In this document: positions 1-8,590 of the stretch, in pieces
Position numbering within the stretch: position 1 is the first letter of the stretch
Layout of the letters: every line of letters begins with the position of its first letter
NCBI GenBank assembly: GCA_015075175.1
Contig: JABTUV010000022.1
Coordinates: 1 to 42,135 of the forward strand
Reading direction: 5' to 3'
DNA length: 42,135 bases
Origin: a bacterium
GTDB lineage: Bacteria > Hinthialibacterota > Hinthialibacteria > H5-UNCL2
Translations under genes and position numbers: made by a program
The notes under the pieces: model-generated
Database searches by the model: none
What the model saw: only the letters and a program-made list of their open reading frames with translations
Told to the model about the DNA's origin: nothing

Positions 1-2
1 AG

Positions 3-1892
3 GGACGCGGGACTCCGCCGCCGGAGGTGGACGAGTTCTGCGCGCAGATCAAGGAGGTGCTGGGGGCGCGGGCGGTCTATTTCCCGGCCGCAGGACCGCC
101 GGAAGGCGAGGACGCGCCCGCCTGCCTGGCGCGCTGCCTGGCAGGCGGCGATGCAGCCTTTGCGGGCGAAGTCTGCGAGTGCGGGGGACGCGCTTGGGAA
201 GCCATCATCCCCGACCTGCCCGCGGCCTGCCGGCGCATCCTCTTCTGCGGCCTGCCCGTGCACACCTCGGACCGCCTTCTGGCTTTCTGCCGACAGTCGC
301 TGGCGCGCTGGGGAGAGAACCTGGCCCTGCACCGCCAGGCCGCCCGCGACCACCAGCTCTGGAACCGCTTCGCCGGGCAAACCCACTTCAACCAGCTGGC
401 GGAAGAAGTCTTCGCCGCGCTGGGCGAGCGGCTGGCCGTGCGCGAGGCCGCCTTCCTCGTGGAAGACGACGAGGGCCGGCTGGTCCCCGCCGCCGGCCAT
501 CGCATTCGCTGGAGCCCCTCGCAGGCCGCCGCCCTGCGCCTCTCAAGCCATCGCTACCGCGAGCGTCTCGCCCATCCTCGGCCACTTTTCACCCCCGAGC
601 CGGGCGATCCCCTGGCCGAGTGGTGGATGCGCCTCTATCTGACCCGCCACGACCAGGGTCTGGTGCGCGCCTCCGACTGCCGCTGCCTGCCCATTCTTCA
701 CCAAGACCGCCTGATCGGGATCATCATCGCCACCCTGGCGCCTCAAGGCCCACTCCCCGATCCCGACGAGCTGGCGGTACTGGAGAAGGCCATCGCCGCC
801 GGCCTGCAGAACTCCATCGTCTTCCAGTCGATGCAGAAGTTCACGACCGCCTTGGCGACCATTCATACCATCCATCGCCTCATGCGCACGGCCGAGAATC
901 CGGAGTTCCTCGTGCGCTCGATTGCAGGCCTGGCGTGCGAGATCCTGCCCGCGCGCAAGTGCGCGGTGATGCTGGTCTCCGAGGACGGTTCCCAGCTCCT
1001 GCCGGCGGCCGAAATCGGCCTCTCGCAAGGAGAGATCGGCACGTTCCCCCTGCATCGCTCCGACGGAATCCCCGGCTGGATCTGGGTCAACCGCGAGTCG
1101 CTCCTGATCGACAATTTGGCGGAAGACCATCGCTTTCAGGATGAGCCTGCCACGCGTTATCCGGAGCCGTACTACCTGGGCCTTCCGCTGGTGGAAGAGG
1201 ACGTGCTGGGCGTGATTCTGGTCTCGGGCAAGGATCGGCCCTTCCGCGCGGCGGAACGGGACCTTCTGGGAGTGTTGGCCGAGCAGACGGCCATCGCGCT
1301 GTCCAACGCCCTGCTGATCGAGCGGCAGCGGCGGACCATCCGGCGCACACTGATCGCCATGACGGAAGTGTTGGAGGGGCCCAACGAGGAACTGAAGGGA
1401 ATCACGCAACAAGTGGTGGAGTGGGCGTGCCGGCTGCGGGATCGCGGCGCGGCGGAAGAGGTGGACCGGGAGAACCTGGTGTATGCGTGTCTGTTGCGGG
1501 ACGCGGGGCGGCTGCGCGCGCCCGAGAGCGCGCCGCCGCCATCACGGCAGGCCTTCGCCGCCGAGGATCGCAGCCATCCCGAGATCGCGCTGCGTATCAT
1601 CCGCGAGATGGGCCTGCCCGAGGAGGTTTCGCGGTACGTGCTCTCGCATCACGAGGCCTGGGACGGCAGCGGCTATCCGCAGGGTCTGGCGGGCGAGGCC
1701 ATCCCGCTGGGGGCGCGCCTGCTGGCGGTCGCGGAGGCGTTTGTGATTCTCACCCACGGTCGGCCGGGCCGACCGCCCATGTCCGCGCGCGACACATTGC
1801 GCCTGATGCGGCGGCTGGCGGGCCGGATGTTCGATCCGCGCTTGGTCGGCCTTCTGTCGCGACTGGCGGACGGCGAAGGGGACCGTGCTTGA
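3..1892 (+). CDS. GAF-GAF sensor with degenerate HD-GYP domain (5' partial)
   Basis: The reading frame is open to the left edge, so the gene almost certainly begins outside the window. A GTG at 27 is possible, but the GGAGG sequence overlaps it instead of preceding it. Numbering from that GTG, the protein has a poorly conserved N-terminal part (1-120) and two GAF-like ligand-sensing domains (about 125-262 and 292-430, the second with a clear GIPGWIWVNRESLLIDN segment). A C-terminal HD-GYP-like region covers about 445-610. The DGSGYP signature with preceding HH is intact (541-551). The HD pair that normally binds metal is RDAG (491-494), and the usual late Asp is replaced in VAEAF (568-572). 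Family knowledge: HD-GYP domains hydrolyse cyclic-di-GMP using a di- or tri-iron centre. This one may be inactive and serve as a sensor or output module. No membrane segment is visible, so it is probably cytoplasmic. The stop lies 99 bases before yebC. Confidence 0.8.
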   Translation, partial: GRGTPPPEVDEFCAQIKEVLGARAVYFPAAGPPEGEDAPACLARCLAGGDAAFAGEVCECGGRAWEAIIPDLPAACRRILFCGLPVHTSDRLLAFCRQSLARWGENLALHRQAARDHQLWNRFAGQTHFNQLAEEVFAALGERLAVREAAFLVEDDEGRLVPAAGHRIRWSPSQAAALRLSSHRYRERLAHPRPLFTPEPGDPLAEWWMRLYLTRHDQGLVRASDCRCLPILHQDRLIGIIIATLAPQGPLPDPDELAVLEKAIAAGLQNSIVFQSMQKFTTALATIHTIHRLMRTAENPEFLVRSIAGLACEILPARKCAVMLVSEDGSQLLPAAEIGLSQGEIGTFPLHRSDGIPGWIWVNRESLLIDNLAEDHRFQDEPATRYPEPYYLGLPLVEEDVLGVILVSGKDRPFRAAERDLLGVLAEQTAIALSNALLIERQRRTIRRTLIAMTEVLEGPNEELKGITQQVVEWACRLRDRGAAEEVDRENLVYACLLRDAGRLRAPESAPPPSRQAFAAEDRSHPEIALRIIREMGLPEEVSRYVLSHHEAWDGSGYPQGLAGEAIPLGARLLAVAEAFVILTHGRPGRPPMSARDTLRLMRRLAGRMFDPRLVGLLSRLADGEGDRA

Positions 1893-1899
1893 AGTTACC

Positions 1900-1926
1900 T
1901 TGCCAGGGGCGCGGTTTCATGATAAA
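1900..1926 (+). promoter_or_regulatory. Weak candidate promoter for yebC-ruv operon
   Basis: TTGCCA (1900-1905) and GATAAA (1921-1926) are separated by 15 bases, upstream of yebC and just after the preceding stop codon. The spacing is shorter than ideal, so this is only a suggestion. Confidence 0.25.
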
Positions 1927-1991
1927 GTCATGCCGGTCCGTAGGAGACGATAAACGGTGCGCGCGGCGCGCTTTGTGGGGGATTGTTCGCC

Positions 1992-2732
1992 ATGTCCGGC
2001 CATTCCAAGTGGAGTACCATCAAGCACAAGAAGGCGGCCCAGGATGCCAAGCGCGGCAAGGCCTTCGACCGGCTCAATAAGGAGATCATGGTGGCGGCGC
2101 GCGTGGGGGGGGCCGATCCCGACTCCAACCCGCGCCTGCGCACCGCCATCGCCAAGGCGCGCCAGCTCAACATGCCCTCCGACAACATCAAGCGCGCCAT
2201 CCAGAAGGGCCTGGGCGAACTACCCGGTCAGCAGATCGAGGAAGTCACCTACGAGGGTTACGGGCCCGCCGGCGTGGCCGTGTTCGTGGAGGCCATGACC
2301 GACAACAAAAACCGTACCGTGGGTGAAATCCGCCACGTGTTCTCCAAGCACGGCGGCAACCTGGCGGCCTCCGGCAGCGTCTCGTATCTCTTCCGCCGCC
2401 GCGGTATGTTCGTGATCGAGCAGGGCGACGAGGAGGCCATTTTGGCCGCGACGCTGGACGCGGGCGTTGAGGACGTGTACAGCGAGGACGGCAACGTGGT
2501 CGTGCTCTGCGACGTCTCCAGTTTCTCCGACGTCGAGGACGCCCTCGCCAAGGCCAATATCAAGACGACCGTGGCTGAACTTTCCATGATCCCCACCACC
2601 AAGGTGGAGCTGGAGGAAAGCGACGCGCGCAAGGTCCTGCGCCTGATCGAGGCCCTGGAGGAGAACGAGGACGTGCAGAACGTCTACGCCAACTTCGAGA
2701 TGTCGGACGCGGTGCTGGCGGCGGTGGGCTGA
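1992..2732 (+). CDS. yebC: YebC/PmpR family DUF28 protein (TACO1-like)
   Basis: A 246-residue protein starting MSGHSKWSTIKHKKAAQDAK, the family signature, and of normal family length. ATG 1992 is chosen because the family begins exactly at MSGHSKW and a GGGGGA ribosome site lies 9 bases upstream. An in-frame TTG nine bases earlier is rejected. Homologues act as cytoplasmic transcriptional regulators (PmpR) or, as shown more recently for the bacterial and mitochondrial members, help ribosomes through difficult proline-containing stretches. The second role fits a genome rich in Pro-Thr linkers, but that link is my inference. yebC upstream of ruvC-ruvA-ruvB is a widespread arrangement. No frameshift is seen. 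Confidence 0.96.
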   Translation: MSGHSKWSTIKHKKAAQDAKRGKAFDRLNKEIMVAARVGGADPDSNPRLRTAIAKARQLNMPSDNIKRAIQKGLGELPGQQIEEVTYEGYGPAGVAVFVEAMTDNKNRTVGEIRHVFSKHGGNLAASGSVSYLFRRRGMFVIEQGDEEAILAATLDAGVEDVYSEDGNVVVLCDVSSFSDVEDALAKANIKTTVAELSMIPTTKVELEESDARKVLRLIEALEENEDVQNVYANFEMSDAVLAAVG

Positions 2733-2752
2733 TGAGAACGCCAGCCGTAGGA

Positions 2753-2825
2753 CCTATGGACGCACTACACCGTAAATCTAAACCAAGCCGGGATTGTGTT
2801 TCGTTCGTCCCATGGGGTCCATAGG
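2753..2825. repeat. Short inverted repeat in the yebC-ruvC gap
   Basis: CCTATGGAC (2753-2761) pairs with GTCCATAGG (2817-2825) across a 55-base spacer in the 230-base gap between yebC and ruvC. It could be a transcript structure or a remnant of a dispersed repeat. There is no T-tract. Confidence 0.4.
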
Positions 2826-2893
2826 GTTCATTGTCCAAGCCGCCTGCTGCGCCCCCGGCACGCTGCGCCACTACGCCTTGCTGCATCTTCATT

Positions 2894-2920
2894 TTGGCCT
2901 CGGCCTGTGCTACACATAAT
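2894..2920 (+). promoter_or_regulatory. Candidate promoter upstream of ruvC
   Basis: TTGGCC (2894-2899) and CATAAT (2915-2920) lie 15 bases apart and end 42 bases before the ruvC ATG. The -10 is fair but the spacing is short. It may give ruvC-ruvA their own start. Confidence 0.25.
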
Positions 2921-2962
2921 CGGACGCACAGCCGCCCACCCGACCTTGCTGGGAGATCCCGC

Positions 2963-3472
2963 ATGACGCGCATTCTCGGCTTCGATCCCGGCTTGTCCGC
3001 CTGCGGACTGGGCGTGATCCAAGCTGAAAGTGGAGAGCTGCGGCTGCAGGAGTGCGCGGAACTCAAGACGCGAAGCGACGCCCGCCTGGAGGAGCGCCTG
3101 GCGATCATTTACGCGGCGGTAACCGACTGGATCGCCCGCTGGCGGCCGGACGCGGTCGCCGTCGAGCAGCAGATTCAGGTCAAGAACGTAGGAACCGCCA
3201 TAACGCTGGGCCAGGTGCAGGGCGTGGCCATGCTGGCGGCCGCGCACGCCGGCATTGCCGCTTACGCTTACACGCCGCGCGACGTCAAGAAGGCCGTGGC
3301 GGGAACCGGCAAAGCGGAAAAACAGCAGGTCGACCGGATGGTTGCCGTGCTCTTGGGTTGCGGCGAGAGAAAAATCCGCGAGCACGAGGGCGACGCCTTG
3401 GCCGTCGCCATCTGTCATCTTCACGCAGAAAAACTGCAGCGCCTCTTGAAGGAAGGATACCGTCAGGCATGA
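2963..3472 (+). CDS. ruvC: Holliday junction resolvase RuvC
   Basis: A 169-residue protein of normal length that cuts Holliday junctions as a dimer after RuvAB branch migration. The start at 2963 gives MTRILGFDPGLSACGLG, the canonical N-terminus; longer in-frame starts would add a non-family extension. Likely acidic and metal-site residues are Asp8 (GFDPG), Glu68 (AVEQQ) and, in REHEGDALAVAIC, His141 and Asp144. E. coli has Asp at the third position; His there matches the Thermus thermophilus enzyme, so it should be functional. The stop overlaps the ruvA start in ATGA (3469-3472), which indicates translational coupling. Confidence 0.96.
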   Translation: MTRILGFDPGLSACGLGVIQAESGELRLQECAELKTRSDARLEERLAIIYAAVTDWIARWRPDAVAVEQQIQVKNVGTAITLGQVQGVAMLAAAHAGIAAYAYTPRDVKKAVAGTGKAEKQQVDRMVAVLLGCGERKIREHEGDALAVAICHLHAEKLQRLLKEGYRQA

Positions 3473-4053
3473 TCGCGCAAATCCGGGGGACCGTGCTTGG
3501 CTTGGACTCCGACCATGCCGTGCTGGAGGCGGCGGGCGTCGGTTACGCCGTTTACGCGCCCCGGAGCGTCCTGGCGTCGTTGCGCGTGGGCCAGGAGGCC
3601 GTGCTTTACACCGTGTACCAGTTCCGCGAGGACGACGTGAAACTGTTCGGCTTTGCTTCGCGCGCGGAACGCAACCTGTTTCAGACGCTGCGGCTGGTAA
3701 AAGGCATCGGCGGCAAGACGGCGCTGGACCTCCTCTCCACGCTGCCCGCCGAGCGCATCTGCCACGCGGTCGCCACGGGCAACCTGGCGCTCCTGTGTAC
3801 GGCGCCGGGGGTGGGCAAGAAGACGGCGGAGCGGATCGTCTTCGAGTTGCGCGACAAGGTGAAAGGGGAAGCGGGAGTCGCCGCCCCCACCGCTGCCGGC
3901 GCGGGCGCCTTGGGCGATGACGCGGTAGCGGGAATGATGTATTTTGGTTATCCGCCTGCCGTCGCGGCGGCGGCCGTGGCCGCCGCGCGCCGCAGCCTGG
4001 GTCCTGCCGCCGATACGGAAAGTCTGATTCGGGAGGCTTTGAAACATGTGTAA
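3469..4053 (+). CDS. ruvA: Holliday junction branch migration protein RuvA
   Basis: A 194-residue protein that forms the tetrameric DNA-binding platform loading RuvB onto four-way junctions. Domain I (OB fold) spans about 1-62, beginning MIAQIRGTV. Two helix-hairpin-helix motifs follow, KGIGGKTAL (78-86) and APGVGKKTAERI (112-123). A flexible Ala/Gly linker (about 133-150) leads to the C-terminal RuvB-contacting domain III (to 194, ending LIREALKHV). The start overlaps the ruvC stop by four bases and the end overlaps the next gene by eight, so it lies within one operon. Confidence 0.96.
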   Translation: MIAQIRGTVLGLDSDHAVLEAAGVGYAVYAPRSVLASLRVGQEAVLYTVYQFREDDVKLFGFASRAERNLFQTLRLVKGIGGKTALDLLSTLPAERICHAVATGNLALLCTAPGVGKKTAERIVFELRDKVKGEAGVAAPTAAGAGALGDDAVAGMMYFGYPPAVAAAAVAAARRSLGPAADTESLIREALKHV

Positions 4054-4903
4054 TGTCCTGCGCCGGAGCGCATTGTTGATTCTCTTTTTCGTGCTCGTAC
4101 TGCCCGCCGGTTGGGGCCAACGCCGTCCCACGCCCACCCCCACGCCCATCCCGGAAGGAATCGTGCAGCAGGTGGAACGCGCCAATCAGATGTTCCGGCA
4201 AGGCCAGCGCGAGGAGGCCATCGCCCTCTATCGCGTGGCCCTTCAACAGGCGCCGACTTACGTGGAGGGCCATTACCGGCTGGGGGTGGCGCTGGCGGAG
4301 GCCGGCCGGTATCTGGAGGCCGAGCGCGCCTTCCAGGCGGTCCTCGAACTGGAGTCGGACCACACGCCGGCCAGGAACATGCTGGAGAAGTACGCGCAGG
4401 AGATCGCCGATGCCAAGCGACCGACACCTACGCCCACGCCCACGCCGACGGCCATGCCCCGAGCCGCGACCGGATTCGTCCCGCCCGCGACCGGTCAGCC
4501 CAAACTCACCGACAAGGAACAGGCATTGGTAGCCCAATTGCGGAACTTGCCGGACCCATCACGGCAAACCATGTTGTGGGTTCTGCGCGTCGGGTTCTGG
4601 ATCGGATGGGCCGTTGTATTGGCCGTGTCCTTGGCAATCGGCGCCGTATTGGGCCTGCTCTTCTGGCTGATCGGCAAGAACCGCGGGCACACCTACCCAT
4701 GGTGCTGGATGTACGGGACCTTCTGCGCCTGTTTCGGCATCGTGCTGGTATTCCTGCCAACCAAGGTCTCGCACATCATCGTGGGCATCATGGTGCTTTG
4801 CGCGTTGGCGTCGATGTTCTTCAGCTGGACGGAGTTCGCCGCCATCGACGTGGACCTGATCCAGCGGGCGCTGAATGACGCCGCCGCGGGGGCCGGCTCC
4901 TGA
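4046..4903 (+). CDS. TPR-containing membrane protein with Pro-Thr linkers
   Basis: A 285-residue protein with an N-terminal signal or anchor (about 5-24, ending AGWGQ) and a short PTPTPTP tract. A tetratricopeptide region follows at about 38-105, with the pattern [13 protein letters not shown] and [19 protein letters not shown] second [10 protein letters not shown] tract (127-135) leads to two or three hydrophobic segments (about 178-210, 222-238 and 243-262). TPRs mediate protein-protein contacts, probably outside the cytoplasmic membrane here. The gene overlaps the ruvA end by eight bases and stops three bases before ruvB, so it is co-transcribed with recombination genes although nothing in it suggests DNA repair. 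I do not recognise a specific function. Confidence 0.85.
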   Translation: MCNVLRRSALLILFFVLVLPAGWGQRRPTPTPTPIPEGIVQQVERANQMFRQGQREEAIALYRVALQQAPTYVEGHYRLGVALAEAGRYLEAERAFQAVLELESDHTPARNMLEKYAQEIADAKRPTPTPTPTPTAMPRAATGFVPPATGQPKLTDKEQALVAQLRNLPDPSRQTMLWVLRVGFWIGWAVVLAVSLAIGAVLGLLFWLIGKNRGHTYPWCWMYGTFCACFGIVLVFLPTKVSHIIVGIMVLCALASMFFSWTEFAAIDVDLIQRALNDAAAGAGS

Positions 4904-4906
4904 GCC

Positions 4907-5922
4907 ATGACCGACCGCTTGACCGATCCCATCCCGCGCGGCGAGGACCAGGAGCTGGAAGTCTCGCTGCGGCCGCGCTCGTTCGGCGAATTCGCGGGCC
5001 AGGAGAGCGTCAAGGAGCAGCTGGGCATCGCCATCGCCGCCGCCCGCCGGCGCGGAGAGTCGCTGGACCACGTCATGCTCGCCGGTCCGCCCGGTCTGGG
5101 CAAGACGACCCTCGCTTACATTATCGCCGAGGAGATGGGGGTCGCCATTCGCACCACGTCAGGCCCGGTGCTGGAGAAAAAGGGCGACCTGGCCGCGCTG
5201 CTCACGGACCTGCCGGAGCGCGCCATTCTCTTCATCGACGAAATCCATCGCCTGCAGCGTGTGGTGGAAGAGTGTCTTTACCCGGCGATGGAAGACGGCG
5301 TGATCGACGTGATCGTGGGCGAGGGTCCGCACGCGCGCACCTTCAAGATTCCACTCAAGCCGTTCACGCTGATCGGGGCGACCACGCGCGAGGGCCTGAT
5401 CACGGGGCCTTTGCGCGACCGCTTTGGACTGCATCTGCGGCTGCGTTTTTACAGCGACGGGGAGATGAAGGAGATCGTGGCCCGCAGCGGGCGGTTGCTG
5501 GGGACGCGGATCACCGGGGACGGCATCGAGGAGATCGCCCTGCGCAGCCGGCGCACGCCGCGCATCGCCAATCGGCTCTTGCGGCGCGTGCGCGACTACG
5601 CCGAAGTGCGCGCCGACGGGGTGATCGACCGGCGCGTCGCCGCCGAGGCGCTGAAGATTCTGGAAGTCGATCAGATGGGCCTGGACTTTCAGGATCGGGA
5701 AATCCTGCGCATCATCATCGATCTGCACAAGGGCGGCCGGTCGGCCTCAAGTCCATCGCGGCGGCCATGGGGGAGGATGCCGGGACGCTGGAGGAGGTCT
5801 ACGAGCCGTTCCTGATCCAGACCGGTCTCCTGTCGCGCACGCCTGCCGGTCGAGTAGCGACCGACCGCGCCTATCAACATCTGGGAAGGACGCCTCCGCC
5901 CGCGGATGCGCGTCTTTTTTGA
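4907..5922 (+). pseudogene. ruvB: RuvB helicase, one-base frameshift near 5737 (possibly a sequencing error)
   Basis: RuvB is the AAA+ motor that drives branch migration on RuvA-bound junctions. Visible motifs are Walker [12 protein letters not shown] (60-70), Walker B FIDEIHR (109-115), sensor GATTREG and the arginine-finger segment GPLRDRFG. The frame is good to DLHKGG at about 5735. The family then continues [15 protein letters not shown], but that text is in the +1 frame, because GGCGGCCGG appears to have lost one C around 5737. Read across the shift, the protein continues through [18 protein letters not shown] and [12 protein letters not shown] to TGA 5920-5922, a normal length of about 338 residues. 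If real, the shift removes the DNA-binding winged helix. Since ruvA and ruvC are intact and the loss is in a CCC run, an assembly indel is more likely. Confidence 0.93.
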
Positions 5923-5931
5923 AGGAAGATC

Positions 5932-6954
5932 ATGCTGTTCTGGAAGAAGAAAAAGGACGACGAGCCGGAAGCGGCGTCACAGCCCGAGGTGGAGGCGGCC
6001 CGGCCGCTTGAGGAGCCGGCGCCGCCGCGCAAGGGGCTGTTGGCCAAGCTGCGCGAGCGCCTGGCCCAGACGCACGCCTCCCTCTGGGACCGCGCCGCCG
6101 CGCTCTTCCGCGGCGGCCTTAAACTTGATGACGAGAGTCTGGAGCAACTGGAGGAAATCCTCCTCGCCGCCGACGTCGGCATGATGACGACCCAGCATCT
6201 CGTGGCAGGCTTGCGCGAGCGCGCCCGTCGCTTTCGCGACAAGGACGTCCCCGCCGACTGGGCCATGAACACGCTGAAGGAGCTCATCCTGGACGAACTG
6301 CAGCACGAGACGAGCGCCCCGGCGCTAGCCGAGAATCCACCTACCATCGTGCTGGTCGTGGGCGTGAACGGCGTCGGCAAGACGACCGCCATCGGCAAGC
6401 TGGCGGCGCGTTACGTGAGAGAGGGCATGACGGTCCTCCTGATCGCGGGGGACACCTTCCGCGCGGCGGCTGCGGAGCAACTGGCCATCTGGGCGGAGCG
6501 CGCGGGCTGCGAGATTCACTCGGCCCAGGAGGGCGCCGATCCCGCCTCCGTCGTCTATGACGGTCTCGCCCACGCCCGACGCCTCGGCGCGCACATGGTC
6601 ATCATCGACACCGCGGGCCGCCTGCATACCAAGACGCACCTGATGGCGGAGTTGTCCAAGATTCGCCGCGTGATCGAGCGCGACAGTCCCGGCGCGCCCC
6701 ACGAGACGCTGCTCGTCCAGGACGCTTCGACCGGACAGACCGGCCTCGTGCAGGCGAGGGTGTTCACCGAGGCGACCCAGGTAACCGGCGTGGTGTTGAC
6801 GAAACTGGACGGAACGGCCAAGGGCGGCGTCACGATCGCCATCCGCCGCGAACTGGGGCTGCCCGTCAAGTGGATGGGCGTGGGTGAGAAGCTCGACGAC
6901 TTGGAGCTCTTCGATCCCGAAGCGTTCGCCGCGGCGATCTTCAACTCTCCCTGA
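5932..6954 (+). CDS. ftsY: Signal recognition particle receptor FtsY
   Basis: A 340-residue SRP GTPase receptor that brings ribosomes making membrane proteins to the translocon. A short charged N-terminus (MLFWKKKKDD, acidic to about 35) precedes the helical N domain (about 40-125). The G domain follows: P-loop GVNGVGKTT (144-152), DTFRAAAAEQL (174-184), G3 DTAGR (226-230) and G4 TKLDGTAKGG (290-299). It ends with the usual GVGEKLDDLELFDPEAFA. A GAAGGAAG ribosome site precedes ATG 5932, nine bases after the ruvB stop. The stop codon TGA (6952-6954) is the exact loop of a repeat hairpin. Confidence 0.97.
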   Translation: MLFWKKKKDDEPEAASQPEVEAARPLEEPAPPRKGLLAKLRERLAQTHASLWDRAAALFRGGLKLDDESLEQLEEILLAADVGMMTTQHLVAGLRERARRFRDKDVPADWAMNTLKELILDELQHETSAPALAENPPTIVLVVGVNGVGKTTAIGKLAARYVREGMTVLLIAGDTFRAAAAEQLAIWAERAGCEIHSAQEGADPASVVYDGLAHARRLGAHMVIIDTAGRLHTKTHLMAELSKIRRVIERDSPGAPHETLLVQDASTGQTGLVQARVFTEATQVTGVVLTKLDGTAKGGVTIAIRRELGLPVKWMGVGEKLDDLELFDPEAFAAAIFNSP

Positions 6955-7375
6955 GGGAGAGGTCGAAGCACTCTTCACCTCTCCCTCGGGGAGAGGTCGG
7001 CGCGGAGCGCCGGGTGAGGGGGAACCTCAGCGCAGCCACGCCCCCTCACCCTAACCCTCTCCCCACGGGAGGGGGGAGTTCACCTCTCCGAGGGAGAGGG
7101 GACTTCACCGCTCCCTGAGGAGAGGTCGGCGCGGAGCGCCGGGTGAGGAACCTCAGCGCAGCGCGCCCTCACCTAACCCTCTCCCCACGGGAGGGACTTC
7201 CCTCCGAGGGAGGGATCACCTCCTCCGGGAGGGTCGGCGCGCCGCCGGGTGAGGGGAACCTCAGCGCGGCCGCCCCTCACCTAACCCTCTCCCACGGGAG
7301 GGATTTCACTCTCCGAGGAGAGGGACTTCACCCTCCCTGAGGGAGAGGTCGGCGCACAGCGCCGGGTGAGGAACC
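6945..7375. repeat. About four degenerate copies of a CCCTCACCCTAACCCTCTCC palindromic repeat
   Basis: The 460-base gap after ftsY holds about four imperfect tandem units of 100-115 bases. Each has a CTCTCCC/GGGAGAG hairpin, then GGTCGGCGCGGAGCGCCGGGTGAGG, AACCTCAGCGC and CCCTCACCCTAACCCTCTCC or shortened forms. Later copies differ from the first mainly by loss of bases inside runs of C or G. A single partial copy lies at 12705-12740. No coding potential is seen. Confidence 0.85.
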
Positions 7376-7416
7376 CGCTTTAGCAGTAATTCCCCGCAGA
7401 GCAGGGAGGTCTTTCC

Positions 7417-8510
7417 ATGTCGCGCTTCCTTATCACACCCACAGCGGCCATTACTATGACAATGTCAGCTTTCGCCCAGCGCTGGTCTGAAGATGAGGCC
7501 GGCGCCTGGTACGCGCAGCAGCCTTGGCTGATCGGCGCCAACTTCACCCCTTCGACCGCCATAAACCAGCTCGAGATGTGGCAGGCGGAGACGTTTGACC
7601 CGGCGACCATCGACCGCGAACTGGGCTGGGCGGCGGCGCTGGGGATGAACACCATGCGCGTCTTCCTGCACGATCTCCTCTGGCAGCAGGACGCTGAGGG
7701 CTTCAAACGACGCCTGGGCGAGTTCTTGAAAATCGCCGACAAGCACAAGATCAAAATCATGTTTGTGTTGTTTGATTCCGTGTGGGATCCCAACCCGCAA
7801 CTCGGCAGGCAGCGCGCGCCCAAGCCCGGCGTCCACAATTCGGGGTGGGTCCAGAGTCCCGGAAGAGCGGATTGACCGAAAAGAGTCAGTATCCGCGCCT
7901 GAGGCTTATGTCACGGGCGTCGTCGCCGCGTTCGCCGACGATGCGCGCGTTTTGTGCTGGGACGTGGAACGAACCCGACAATATGAACGGCAGCAGTTAC
8001 AGGCAGCAGGAGCCGCCCGATAAAGTCGCCCTGTCAATGCGCTCTTGCCCCGGGTCTTCGCCTGGGCGCGCGCAGCCAGCCTGACGCAACCTCTCACGTG
8101 CGGCGTCTGGAACGGCGACTGGTCGTCGGACGCGGCGCTCAACCCCACTGAGAGGATTCAGATCGAGCAATCGGACATAGTTTCATTCCACAATTACGCC
8201 GGCCTGACGATTTCAGAAATCGCGTCCTGCACCTGCAGCGCTACAGCGCCCCTTGATCTGCACGGAGTACATGGCGCGCGGCAACGGCAGCACGTTTTCG
8301 GCTCGCTGCCCATCGCCAAGGAACACAGAGTCGCCATGTAATTGGGGACTCGTCAGGGCAAGACTCAGACGCATCTGCCCTGGGACAGGCTGGCAGAAAC
8401 CCTACGTGGACCGCGAGCCGGAAGTTTGGTTTCACGAGATCTTTCATCCCGATGGGAAGGCGTACAGGGCGGAGGAAGTTGCGTTCATCAAGCAGTTGAT
8501 CGGCAAGTAG
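7417..8510 (+). pseudogene. Glycoside hydrolase, cellulase-like TIM barrel, many frameshifts
   Basis: A GGGAGGT ribosome site sits 6 bases before ATG 7417. An N-terminal segment with a secretion-like stretch leads into WLIGANFTPSTAINQLEMWQ and LGMNTMRVFLHDLLW, typical of clan-A (GH5-like) barrels that attack plant or microbial polysaccharides. The rest is spread over all three frames: EAYVTGVVAAFADDARVL, then WNEPDN (acid/base Glu), FAWARAASLTQPLTCGVWNG, SFHNYAG, ICTEYMARGNGSTF (probable nucleophile Glu), KTQTHLPWD and QKPYVDREPEVWFHEIF to the stop at 8510. At least eight frame changes are needed, plus an in-frame TAA near 8340 in one reading. Either the gene has decayed or this stretch is badly sequenced, since the neighbouring repeats show similar base losses. 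The order of conserved segments is complete. Confidence 0.8.
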
Positions 8511-8590
8511 GGCGTGCCTCCCGCGCGCCAAGCCTTTTCCGCAAGGCCGCAACTCGCGCGTGGAGGTCGGCGCGTTGATTGGAGGTCGTC

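Noticed and set aside
2828-4537. Minus-strand frame of 569 codons over ruvC and ruvA
   Set aside because: It is antisense to two confidently identified genes and rich in Arg/Pro, as expected for a shadow frame.
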